Below, piece by piece: positions 44,765 to 55,070 of a DNA stretch of 64,000 nucleotides. Numbering within the stretch: position 1 is the first letter of the stretch; each line of letters opens with the position of its first letter. This stretch comes from Mikania micrantha (Eukaryota; Streptophyta; Magnoliopsida; Asterales; Asteraceae), in the NCBI GenBank assembly GCA_009363875.1, contig CM018686.1:10106001-10170000 (forward strand). Direction: 5' to 3'. Position numbers and translations under genes: made by a program. The notes under the pieces are model-generated. The model made no database searches, was not told where the DNA came from, and saw nothing but the letters and a program-made list of their open reading frames with translations.

Positions 44765-45540
44765 GGGGTTGTTTAATAAGTGCTGAAGCAGTAAGAGGTT
44801 TGAACGAATAAGAGGCTCTGAACCAGTTAAGTGCTGAATCAATAATGTTGTTTGGTTGGACCTCTGAACGAATATAAAGAATGACTATTTTCCCCTTCTG
44901 TACTATCTGTTCTAAATTAAATCAGCAGTTTGAGCAGAACTTTGAATAACATTGCTAAATGATAAATAATTATAATTAAAAAAAAGAAACATAATAAAAT
45001 TCCAAATTACACAACAAACATTAAAAATCCATGAAAACATACTAAAATCCATGAAAATTACACAACAAACATTATAATAATTCTAAATTAGTTGAGCAGC
45101 TATCTGCTCACGGAACCTAGTCATATACTCAACCTGTTGTGACCCCTATTCTATGTCATGGACGAATTCGCCGTCATTTTCTCCACCACGTGTTTCAGAA
45201 AAAATAGTGATATCGTTGTAGTCCATAAATAAATGATCATGAATATTGCATTTCCTAATAAAATTATGAACAGCAAAACAAGCAATCACTGTGTCCCTTT
45301 GTATCGGGAAAGAAAAGGGTGTCATTTGCTTTAGGACAGGGAATCTTGCCTTTAAAACACCATAAGCACGTTCAATAACATTTCTTAGTTGTGCGTGTGC
45401 ATGATTGAACCTTTCTTCTCTAGTTGATGCACGTTGTCGTCAAAAATCGGCTAACCAATACCTTGGATTACGATATGGAGTCAAAAATCCAAGAGTGTTT
45501 GTGTATGCAGCGTCACAGGTAATATTTATCTGTAATTGTT
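44765..45540 (-). mobile_element. PIF/Harbinger transposon H2, 3' half only
   Basis: The outer end GGGGTTGTTTAATAAG is flanked by TTA (44,762-44,764) and resembles the H1 end. Subterminal AAGAGGCTCTGAACC also resembles H1. It carries the C-terminal part of a transposase on the minus strand and is cut off at about 45,540, where a truncated copia LTR begins. Confidence 0.7.
45083..45534 (-). pseudogene. Harbinger transposase, C-terminal half
   Basis: Minus-strand frame ending at TAG (complement 45,083-45,085). The order is typical of DDE_Tnp_4 transposases: CDAAYTNTLGFLTPYRN, RYWLADF, then NHAHAQLRNVIERAYGVLK with the catalytic Glu, RFPVLKQM, and a C-terminal domain (IACFAVHNFIRKCNIHDH). Two in-frame stops occur: TGA after WLADF where relatives have Arg (CGA to TGA), and TAG after HDIE (CAG to TAG). 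It starts roughly 30 codons after the point where the H1 transposase breaks off, so together they would cover nearly a whole protein. Confidence 0.8.
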
Positions 45541-46102
45541 ATAGTGCGGAATCCTATTCCAGGGTTTTTCAAACGAAACCAACAGGAACCGTGGTGATTC
45601 GAAGGTGTAGGAAGTACTTGTAAGCTAGAATCGAACACCACGGGTTGAGAATCGAACTTGGACGATCAATGGCCGCTCTAATCTCCTAGGGTTTGACTCT
45701 GGGATCTCAGGGAAGAAGGAGGGCTCTGGAAAAATTAATGTTGAAATGATTTGAACAAGTATATATAGGCAGTAGTCATTCGGCCGAATGAGTGGCCGAA
45801 GCAGCTCATTCGGCGAATGACTTTGCCCGAATGGACATGTCAATCGAATGAGTCATTCGGCGAATGACTCATTCTCTCGCCTGTCATTCGCTATTTCGTT
45901 CATTCGGCCGAATGACTTCATTTTAGAGTCATTCGCCCGAATGTGTATTCTTCATACTCAACTGTTAATTTAATCAAATCAACTAATCATATAATCAATA
46001 ATAAACATTAAGAATGATATATAAAGACAACTTCCATTAATATCTTGAATTTTACATGATGAGAATTACAATCTAGAACTAGGGACATTACATGTATCAA
46101 CA
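45541..46102 (-). repeat. 3' LTR of F, truncated at its 3' end
   Basis: Matches the 5' LTR except for three bases but lacks about 73 bp at the left, including the terminal CCTACA. Contains CATTCGGCCGAATG-type palindromes (45,778-45,945) and a TATATATA promoter-like site at about 45,760. Confidence 0.9.
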
Positions 46103-46116
46103 AACTCCCCCTTGGA
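46103..46116 (-). other. polypurine tract of F
   Basis: Minus strand CCAAGGGGGAGTT directly before the LTR start TGTTGATACATG. Confidence 0.8.
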
Positions 46117-46248
46117 CCTAGTTCAACTCTTGGAAGCGTCTTTCTTGAAATACTTTTCCGATATAGCTTTCCAGTCTACTCCAGCGTGGATCTTGAAAAT
46201 GCTGCAGAGACGGATCACTCTCATAAACTGCAATGCTTGCACCATGTC

Positions 46249-49200
46249 TTAATCATCAAAGAAAATCTGGTGCCTAAACAAAGCTTGAACATCCTTGTAA
46301 GATAGGTTGGTCAACCACATAGGATCAAATATCCTTACAGTCTCCCACTGTTTATCCTTGCATAATACTATCACAGCCTCGCCAGTTCGCCCATCATAAT
46401 ACCACCATCGGAAGCCATCCATAAAGTTTTGTCGCATCTTCCGTAAAGGAATCTTCTTCAAAACTCTAGGAGGAAGCCACTTCAGGATAACCTTATGCTT
46501 TCGGGTGTCTCCGTCAATTTCTGGCAAATAATACCGTTCAGGCTGCTGGGGCTGAAAGTTCACCCATCTCTTTCTGTACTCGTACTGGATTTGCCTAGAA
46601 AACCAGGCAGACATTCCTGAGTCTTCACAGTACAGTAACTTCAGACGTGCTAATTGATTGACTTCAAAGCCCGGCAACGTCTTGAAGTCATGAGGGTGCT
46701 TGAAGTAATCAATTCCCTTTTCTCTTTTCACTGCATAGCAACCGAGGTCGTGAAAGTATGCCCAGCTCAAGATTTGACCTCTAGCTTTGTAGCCTTTGGT
46801 TCTGTAAACTTTCTTGTGTGTAGCTGGCATCTTCTCGGTGCTTTGTTTCTTCAAGACCACCCAGTAAGCCTCCCATTCTTCTTTTCTTCTCTTTTGTTCA
46901 TCGGCTTCGGATTTGCTGGCTTCAACTTGTTTTTCCAGATATCTGACCAGAAGATCCTCTGTTTCTTGATCAAATGGTTCAGTGAATGTAGGCAACTCCT
47001 CTTCAGCCGATGTGTACTTGGGATATTCCTCATCAGTGATATCCTCCAAAATAACTTCATCGATATCATCAAAAATTTCTGGCTCTGGCTCATCATCAAA
47101 AGGAACAGAGGTATCGTCAGTGATCACCTCATCAGGATTTAATCTGAACAGTTTAGCAATTTGTTCCTTTGACAAGCAGTGAATAATTTCTCCTTCCTCC
47201 TTGTCATAGCTGACTGAGTGCTGTATGATGCCTTGAGCATCCAAAATCATGGTGAGAGTCTCGTCTAACTGACGTCTCAAAGGCACAGCTTCGACTTCCT
47301 CAGTAGCTGTTGGTTCTTCAGTTTGTGCCGGAGGAGATGAAGGAGGAGCCTGTTTCTTTTTGTCGTTGGCCTTCTTAGACCGGATCTCAGATGAAGAAGG
47401 GGCTTGATCATCATCGTCATCATCATCAGTACTGGATGATTCAGAAGACCCACTCCCAGATCCGTCCTGATCATCATCTTGATCAGATTCTTCATAGTCA
47501 ACCTTCTCCTCATCAGATTCTGCTTCCTCTTCTTCTTCTTCTTCTTCCTCTTCTTCCTCTTCCTCTTCCTTTGTTTTCTCAGAACCGGAATCATCGGAGC
47601 GGGTTTCTGTACTCTCAAGCCTGGGAGTGCCTTCCTTGGAACTTTCAACCAGTTTAGCAAGTCGGGCGTTCTCTGCTTCAAGCAACAGAATCCTTTCATT
47701 GAAACCAGTGGCAGTCAAGGCCAACTGGTTGTGCTCATCGATATACTTCAGCAGTTGCTCTTCTTGTTGAGCAGAACGAGCTCTAAGATCAGCTCGTTGA
47801 TCAGCTGCCTGCAGCAACAAGGCATCCTGATCATTGATCCTTTGAGTGAGCTGAGCAATCTTGTTCTCCTGCTCCATATTTCTCTCCATCGGTCTCAGAA
47901 CCATACTGTTCAGTGTGCTCAGCTGATCAACAACTGAAAAAGTAGGTATGAACATGTCAGCTCGAGATGTAGAGGGGCCAGAAGAAGCAGCAACATAAAC
48001 AGGATCAGGTGTAATAGGAGTGGTCAACGGGGCAATAGTAGCATGTGAGGGAACAGCCCTTGACCGTGTCAGTGAAGAAACTGAAACAGCTGCTACTGAT
48101 GTGACAGTAGTTGTAGCAGCTGTAGTCAGTTCTGACCTCCTCTGAAAAGAGAACCTCGATCTCTTCCCTCTCCCAGCTCGGGAGGATGTAGGCTGAGAAG
48201 TGGCAGCAGAAACAGCCACTGAAACTGAAGCAGAAGACCGAGGTGGAGGAGACAAATCAAACTCTGGAATGAACAATGGATCAGTAATCTCCTCCCTCTC
48301 CTCTTCGCTTCTCTTCCTCTTCCTCACAACCATCTTCCCACCAACCATTACCCTCTCATAACCTTCCTCCATAACATCATCAGAATCAGTACTATCTTTA
48401 TCACCTTCTCCAGCTACACCATCATCCTCACTAGAGTCCTCTGACTCATCATCACCTTCTGTATCATGAGAAACTGTAGCATCAAGAGAAACAGAAGTAG
48501 TAACTGTGGTGGTAGTCAAGCAATCCAACTCTAAGAGAGAGTCAACATCAATATCTTCTTCTTGAGCTATAGACACACCAGCATCACTTCCAGCAACAAC
48601 ACCACCAACATCAACCATGCTCACATCAGCAGCAGTGGTTATGTCACCTGCACCCACACTCACCAAAACAGAACTAACAGCTGCAATGCACACAATCACT
48701 AAGCTTTCACCACCTCCTGCACCACTACCACCTGCATCATCACCATCATCTCCTCCATCACTATCACCACCATCAACTGGTACAACAATGTCCTCAACAT
48801 CAGAATCAGAGTCATCGTGCCTCCATTTGCGACCAGCAGGAGCTCGATAATCTGGTCTAGAGAGATGACCAAATAAAGATCTGGTAGCTGGCTTCCTTTC
48901 TTTCCCTCTGTATGACAAGAATCTGTTCAGAGTGGTGTCATTCATATGCTCTAGACGAACAATATCAGCATTGATCTTTGGCAGATCAGGAACTTGAGCA
49001 TCTATAATATGCTGCAGAAATCGAGGATACATCAGAAATTTCTTGTCTCCCTTCAAGACAACGTTCTCCTTCATGTGTATGAAGATCATCTCTGAGAAGT
49101 TGAACGGCTTGTTCAGCACCAAAGCAGCAAAAGCACACTGGATTGTCTCTCGCATATCATCGAATCCACCTCTCCTTGATCCGAGACAGTGAACCAGAAC

Positions 49201-49620
49201 ATGTGCGAGATATTTGAATTGAGGAGACATGAATGCTTTGTTGAGGATTCCCGCTCCAATATCACCCTCGTACTTGCATCTCAGAAAACAACCACGAACT
49301 AAGAAACGATCTAGCAGAGATGGCTGATCGGGAGTATCCTGAAATCCACACACTCTCCTTATGTGCTCAGCAGATACGACAACATCGTGTCCTAGCACCT
49401 TCCCTCTAATAACTGTAGGCTCAGCCTCACAATCAACGTCAGCGGAGGACCAGAAATCTTGCTGGTGAGAGTGGTAAGGTACATGTACAGTAGATATCGC
49501 TGTGAAAATCCTCGAACGCCGTAGAAAAGTGATAATCTCTGAGTAGTGTTTGGCGTTCGGTGTGTTGAGATCCAAATGAGCACAGATGTTGTGCTTGGGG
49601 ACAGACTTGTAACCTGCCAT
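46249..49620 (-). CDS. ORF3 of copia element F: large accessory (env-position) protein
   Basis: Uninterrupted 1,123-codon ORF downstream of pol in the same sense. I choose the ATG at 49,620 (MAGYKSVPKHNI); the three codons before it follow a non-ATG and overlap a likely splice acceptor. Parts: a globular N-terminal domain of about 260 residues (HYSEIITFLRRSRIF, QQDFWSSADVD, FLMYPRFLQHIID); a Ser/Gly/Asp/Val-rich stretch with a 19-residue hydrophobic run (LVIVCIAAVSSVLVSVGAG, near 307-325); a basic Arg/Ser patch; a coiled coil near 575-665; a run of about 15 Glu and more acid; and a C-terminal domain rich in Trp/Tyr/Lys of about 250 residues. From memory, the N-terminal pattern resembles proteins often annotated as hypothetical in Asteraceae genomes. 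No retroviral envelope features (signal peptide, fusion peptide) are evident. Function unknown. Confidence 0.8.
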   Translation of the reverse strand: MAGYKSVPKHNICAHLDLNTPNAKHYSEIITFLRRSRIFTAISTVHVPYHSHQQDFWSSADVDCEAEPTVIRGKVLGHDVVVSAEHIRRVCGFQDTPDQPSLLDRFLVRGCFLRCKYEGDIGAGILNKAFMSPQFKYLAHVLVHCLGSRRGGFDDMRETIQCAFAALVLNKPFNFSEMIFIHMKENVVLKGDKKFLMYPRFLQHIIDAQVPDLPKINADIVRLEHMNDTTLNRFLSYRGKERKPATRSLFGHLSRPDYRAPAGRKWRHDDSDSDVEDIVVPVDGGDSDGGDDGDDAGGSGAGGGESLVIVCIAAVSSVLVSVGAGDITTAADVSMVDVGGVVAGSDAGVSIAQEEDIDVDSLLELDCLTTTTVTTSVSLDATVSHDTEGDDESEDSSEDDGVAGEGDKDSTDSDDVMEEGYERVMVGGKMVVRKRKRSEEEREEITDPLFIPEFDLSPPPRSSASVSVAVSAATSQPTSSRAGRGKRSRFSFQRRSELTTAATTTVTSVAAVSVSSLTRSRAVPSHATIAPLTTPITPDPVYVAASSGPSTSRADMFIPTFSVVDQLSTLNSMVLRPMERNMEQENKIAQLTQRINDQDALLLQAADQRADLRARSAQQEEQLLKYIDEHNQLALTATGFNERILLLEAENARLAKLVESSKEGTPRLESTETRSDDSGSEKTKEEEEEEEEEEEEEEEAESDEEKVDYEESDQDDDQDGSGSGSSESSSTDDDDDDDQAPSSSEIRSKKANDKKKQAPPSSPPAQTEEPTATEEVEAVPLRRQLDETLTMILDAQGIIQHSVSYDKEEGEIIHCLSKEQIAKLFRLNPDEVITDDTSVPFDDEPEPEIFDDIDEVILEDITDEEYPKYTSAEEELPTFTEPFDQETEDLLVRYLEKQVEASKSEADEQKRRKEEWEAYWVVLKKQSTEKMPATHKKVYRTKGYKARGQILSWAYFHDLGCYAVKREKGIDYFKHPHDFKTLPGFEVNQLARLKLLYCEDSGMSAWFSRQIQYEYRKRWVNFQPQQPERYYLPEIDGDTRKHKVILKWLPPRVLKKIPLRKMRQNFMDGFRWWYYDGRTGEAVIVLCKDKQWETVRIFDPMWLTNLSYKDVQALFRHQIFFDD

Positions 49621-49655
49621 ACTGAACAACAGAAAAAATAAACATGTTAGAGCAA
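49621..49655 (-). promoter_or_regulatory. splice-acceptor-like site before ORF3
   Basis: Minus strand: branch-point-like CTCTAAC, then TTTATTTTTTCTGTTGTTCAG, one T and the ATG of ORF3. The branch A is about 25 nt before the AG. It suggests ORF3 is expressed from a spliced RNA. Confidence 0.55.
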
Positions 49656-51177
49656 TTCAGTTAAATAGAAAACAGAAATCAGAAAAACAAAATCAGCTTA
49701 AACACATTGGTCGAATGAGAGACATTCGGCCGAATGAGACCTTTGGCCGAATGATCCATTCGCCGAATGGGATTCATTTGTCGAATAGACATCATTCGCC
49801 GAATGAGCTATAAGCTAAGATGGTCATTAGTCGAATGAACCATTCGCCGAATGAGTTTCATTCGCCGAATGAGTTTCATTCGCCGAATGAGTCATTCGCC
49901 GAATGACGACATTCGGCAGCCAGTTTGAATTCAAAAATCCCTTTTTCAAATCACTCAAATCAGTCCACAAAATTTACATGTCCATACTCAGAATCGACCG
50001 ATTAAGCTATTTAAAACAGGTCTTAGGTGGTTTCATGTCCATATTAACCACTTATTTACAAGGCGATTTACAAAACCCTAGAATCTAAAAATTTTATCTG
50101 TTCTTGATGATTCCACAGTTGGAAATCGCTGATAATCATTCTCCAAGTACCTGAGATGAATTAGAATGTGATGATCAGAAGCAGGGAGAGAAACAGACAC
50201 AGAAAATCGATCGAAAGAAATAAAATGATATTCGGCGAATGGGAAACACACAGATGCAGCGAAAATGAATAAGGTCGAATGAGCTTCATTCGGCCGATAG
50301 ACACTTATATAGTCATAGTCATTTGCCAAATGAGCTAGACGAAAGGTCGGTTGAAACTCAGACACATTCGCCAAATGTGATCGACAAATGAGACATTCGT
50401 TACCACTCATTCGCCGAATGTGAATGTCGAATGTGACATTCGACACACCTCATTCGTCGAATGTGAGAAACTTGGTCTGATTGATTTGGTCGAATGACTC
50501 ATTCGCAGAATGAGGTCATTCGGCCGAATGAATGAATTTTACCTCTCATTCGGACGAATGAGAGATGTTAACACTCAAAACTCAAACTTTTTCAAGATTT
50601 TTCATTTTGAACATCAAACTTTTGACAATTATGAAGATATGTCTGGTTGATTCAGGATTGAGATATGGCAGATATCCGAATCTACAAATGATCATTTAAA
50701 ATAAAATTTAAAATAGAAAATCTTTTTGTATTTTTCTGAAACAACAATTACGACTGTACAAATAGCAATTAAAAATAAAAAAAACACATGTTTTTGTGAG
50801 AAGTCCATTAATAAAATAACACATATCTCTAATCACATCACATTGTCTTCAATGAATGCTTTACTTCAAACACAATTCTATTATGATACGATTACTGATA
50901 TGTTTGTCCAAAATTAAACCAAACAATACACAACTACTAAACAAACTTTATGATCACTTATATTTTCTGATTGAGTTTCCCATTTCATTTCATCATTAAA
51001 GATCAAAATCAGTTCAAAACTCATTTATGCATATCTTAAAACCAGTCATCATGAATTCAATAAGATTCAAACATTATTATCTTTTTGTATTTTTCTTGTT
51101 CTATCCAAATGGATGGCTTCAGCTAGGTCCGTCCCAGCAATATGGCACATATATGGAATCGAACTTAATTTGTTTAA

Positions 51178-51300
51178 GTATTTCTCAAGCTTAATACCAG
51201 CTTGCATTAGGTTTTCTTCAAGCTTAATACCAGCTTGTTTTTGTTTTTCATCAAGCTTAATACCAGCTTGAATCAAGCTTAATACCAGCTTGCCTTTATT
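51178..51300 (-). repeat. four-copy AAGCTTAATACCAGCTTG repeat
   Basis: CAAGCTTAATACCAGCTTG-like units occur four times with spacers of varied length; each has AAGCT/AGCTT at its ends. On the minus strand they lie in an open 79-codon frame (complement 51,067-51,306) reading QAGIKL-(D/E)E repeatedly. Whether it is translated is unknown. Confidence 0.75.
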
Positions 51301-51637
51301 TTTCATTGTTTAAAACCTCATTTGATTCCATGATGACAGGTGTATGCTTGATTTGAGTCAAAAACCATTTCTCACTCAAGTGGTTTTATAAAATGGATCC
51401 CACAGATCAAACTTTCTAAGTTATCACAAGTTGTTTATCCATTCTGTATAGTCAGCCTATCAGTACATCCCATCACAATTCTCTTGTGATTTCAGCTCAT
51501 ACATTCACTTCTGCTTTTATGACATGATAGATTAATGTATTACTTTATAAAGAAAGACCATCTCAATTTTTAATTTTTCTATTGTTTTTGGTTTTTCAAT
51601 TTTTTTTAAATGTTTTTGGTTTTTCAAATTACAGAAT

Positions 51638-51652
51638 ATCTCCCCCTAAAAA
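51638..51652 (-). other. internal polypurine-tract-like site of F
   Basis: Minus strand TTTTAGGGGGAGATA, a classical copia purine tract, but located just after pol and 5.5 kb from the LTR. It could be a second plus-strand primer site, or mark the place where ORF3 was acquired. Confidence 0.55.
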
Positions 51653-51765
51653 CCTAAAAACAGAAAATCTTTTTGAGTTTTTGATGAATAAAATAAACTA
51701 TACAAGAAAAATTTAAAGACTGAACTAAAATAAACAAAGCAAAGAATAGCTAAGAAAAGTGATGA

Positions 51766-54700
51766 TCATTTGTTAGATTCAGATGAGGATTGGACTTCAT
51801 CCTTTTGAAAAACACCATTAGCCGATAACAGATATAAAAATCTGGGTTTGTCAAATGCTTTTGTAAAAAGATCGGCTTTTTGGTGATCGGTGTGAATTTT
51901 CACAACATCGATTAATTTCTTTTCAAAACAATCACGTATGAAGTGATATTTAATGTCGATGTGTTTGGTTTTGGAGTGCTGAACAGGATTTTTAGTGACA
52001 GCTATGGCAGCAGTATTATCAACATATATAGGAGTGTTAGAAAAATGTAACCCATAGTCCCTGAGTTGCTGTTGAATCCAGATGATTTGTGAACAGCAAC
52101 TAGCAGCAGCAATGTATTCAGCTTCACAGGTTGAAGTAGACACCGACGTCTGCTTCTTGCACTGCCAGGTAACTAAGCGATTTCCAAAGAACTGACATCC
52201 TGCATATGTTGATTTGAAATCTCTCTTGCATCCACCATAATCTGAATCACTATATGCAGTAAGCTCAAAAGTATCATCATTAGGGTACCATAAGCCAAGT
52301 TCCGGTGTACCCTTCAGATAACGCATAATCCTTTTGACAGCAATGAGATGAGATACTCTTGGTTTTGATTGATAGCGTGCACACAAACAAGTAGCAAACA
52401 TGATATCTGGCCGAGAAGCAGTGAGATACATAAGAGATCCGATCATTCCTCGGTACAGAGTGGCATCAATTAACTCCCCCTTTTCATCTGGAGTAATCCC
52501 GTGATTAATAGCCAGCGGGGTACCAGCAGGTTTAGCATCTGACATACTAAATCGGCTCAGTATGTCACCAACGTATTTGGTTTGATGAATGAAAATCCCT
52601 GCCTCAGACTGATCCACCTGCAATCCTAAGAAAAATTTCATCTCTCCCATTGAGCTCATCTCAAACTTTTCCTTCATAACCGCCTCAAACTCTTTGCACA
52701 GACTATCATTCGTGGAACCAAAAATGATGTCGTCCACATAAACTTGTACCAACAGTAAGTCACCATCCTTTTCTCGAATAAACAGTGTACAGTCAATGAC
52801 ACCTCTTCTGAACTCGTTGTTCAGAAGGTGAGTAGAGAGTGTCTCATACCACGCTCGCGGAGCTTGATGCAATCCATATAGGGCCTTGTCTAGCTTGTAG
52901 ACTTGGTCTCTATGCAAAGGATCTTCAAACCCAGGAGGTTGACTGACATACACTGTTTCACTTATCACACCATGAAGAAAAGCACTCTTTACATCCATCT
53001 GATAAACTTTAAACTTTTTGAAGGATGCATAAGCCAAGAAAATCCGAATGGCTTCAAGTCGAGCAACTGGTGCAAATACTTCATTATAGTCCAAACCTTC
53101 TATCTGTCTGAATCCCTGAACAACCAGACGTGCCTTGTTTCGCACTATGATCCCGTGATCATCTTTCTTGCAACGAAGAACCCATCGAGTGCCAATTACT
53201 TTTGCACCTTTTGGTCTGTCAACCAATTGCCAGACACCTAACTTTTTGAACTGTAGAAGTTCTTCTTGCATTGCATCAGCCCAGGATTCTTCCTTGAGAG
53301 CTTCAGTGACAGTACGTGGTTCAACTTGAGAAATAAAGCAGGAATGAGCACAAAAGCTTACATCTGCAAAATCAAGGATATCAGCAAGACCGCCTGAAGA
53401 GATCTGATTTCTAGTCTTCACTCCATCCAAAGGACTTCCAATAATGTTGTCTTGAGGATGAATACGATTAATTCTTCCAACAGGATGAGCTGGAACCTCA
53501 ACCTCAGGATCTAGGTTATTCAGATTCAAATCCTCAAGACCTGGTACAAGATTATCAACAACTGGTTCAGGAGCAGCCGGATGAGAATGATTGTCATCTG
53601 TGTCTGAGCTGTCATCATTTATCTGTGTAGTTGGAACAGATGCAGAGGAAGGTTGCATAGGTTCATCAGGTGCATTCTGTACATCGTACAGCATCTGAAC
53701 TGCAACATCTTCATCTGAATACATTGGGGGCATATTGAATGAATCAAAAAGACTAGAATAATCAAACATCCAATCTGGGCCTTTTCCAGGTGGGGGCATA
53801 GAATATTTCTGAACATCAACATGGTACCACTCCTCCACATTATGAGTTGAAATGTTGTAAACTCTTTTATTTGGAGTGCTGTACCCAAGAAAATACCCTT
53901 CTTCCACCTTCTCATTGAACTTGCCCTGCTCATGTTTCTTAAGCATAGTGCATGGTGCACCAAACGGTTCCAGATACTTAAGATTTGGCTTTCTGTTATG
54001 GAGCAGTTCAAAGCAAGTCTTCCCATGTCTTTTCACAATGAGAACCCGGTTCAATGTATAGCAAGCATTTGCTATAGCTTCATTCCAGAACTGAACCGGC
54101 AGAGAGGAATCAGCAAGCATGGTTCTAGCAGCCTCAATCAATGTCCTATTTTTGCGTTCAGCAACACCATTCATTTGTGGAACATATGGAGCACTAAACT
54201 GTTGCACAATACCCTGAGCATTACAGATTGTCTCCATGTTGTGATTTTTGAACTCCATTCCATTATCTGAGCGAAACTGACGAATCTTGAGCTTATAAAG
54301 TGATTCAAGTTTGGTAACCAACACTTGAATGCAATCAAACGTTTCAGATTTCTCCTTCAAAAAGAAAACCCAAGAATATCTGGAATACTCATCAGTGATG
54401 ACTAGACAGTATTGATCTCCATCTATACTCTTCCGATTCACAGGACCGAACAAATCCATATGGAGAAGCTCAAGAGGAACATTGATTGAATGAAACTTTT
54501 TCAGTTTGTGAGACTGCTTGGTTTGCTTTCCTTTCTTGCAGGATACACAGATATCAGACAGCTTGAAATTTTTCAGACTAACTCCTTCAACCAGATGATT
54601 ATGTACCAAGTGATTCATCTTGTGTAAACTCAAATGACCCATCCTCTTATGCCAAAGGATTGAATCTTTCTCAGTTGCCTTTGTCATAAAACATGAAGCT

Positions 54701-55070
54701 GTGGAGGATGTAGTTGAAGCTGTGGCCATGTTGAGAACATACAAATCTTGCTTTCTGGGAGCGGACATCAAAATCCAATCTTCAGGAATCTTAACACCTT
54801 GCTTAAGAATGTAACATTTTGACTCATCGAATAAAACCTTGTACTCTTTGTCACAAATCTGTGAAACTGACAGAAGATTGTTTTCCAACTGTTTAACATA
54901 TCTGACATTATCAAAAGACACTTGTCCATTAGTCAGAATTCCCTCTCCTGTAATAAAACCACCTTTATCACCGGCAAATGCAACATATCCACCACGAACT
55001 GCATTCACATTGGTGAGCAAAGAAATATCACCAGTCATGTGCCTGGAAGCCCCACTATCAACTATTCAAT
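51766..55070 (-). pseudogene. pol of copia element F (protease, integrase, RT, RNase H)
   Basis: The frame is open for 1,090 codons from 55,038 to 51,766. Order: just upstream the protease active site DSGAS (complement 55,047-55,061); integrase zinc site (WHKRMGHLS, CVSCKKGKQ); integrase core with Asp in HMDLFGP, Asp in RSDNG and Glu in NGVAER, the last two exactly 35 residues apart; RT with YQMDVKSAFLHG and YVDD (complement 52,729-52,740, about residue 767); RNase H with AYSDSDYGG, CEAEY and YVDNTAAI. A TGA at complement 55,068-55,070, three codons before DSGAS where Trp is usual, cuts the protease from the upstream frame. Apart from that all catalytic residues look intact. Confidence 0.88.

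Larger units (their letters stand above)
49656..51765 (-). other. spacer between pol and ORF3 of F
   Basis: From 49,700 to 50,560 at least 20 copies of ATTCG(G/C)CGAAT-type palindromes. Then AT-rich DNA, a short repeat array (51,178-51,300) and a purine tract (51,638-51,652). No credible gene beyond the repeat ORF. Confidence 0.7.

Noticed and set aside
47277..48850. Several ORFs on the opposite strand or frame of ORF3 (His/Leu/Lys/Pro-rich)
   Set aside because: Shadows of the low-complexity acidic and Ser-rich parts of ORF3.
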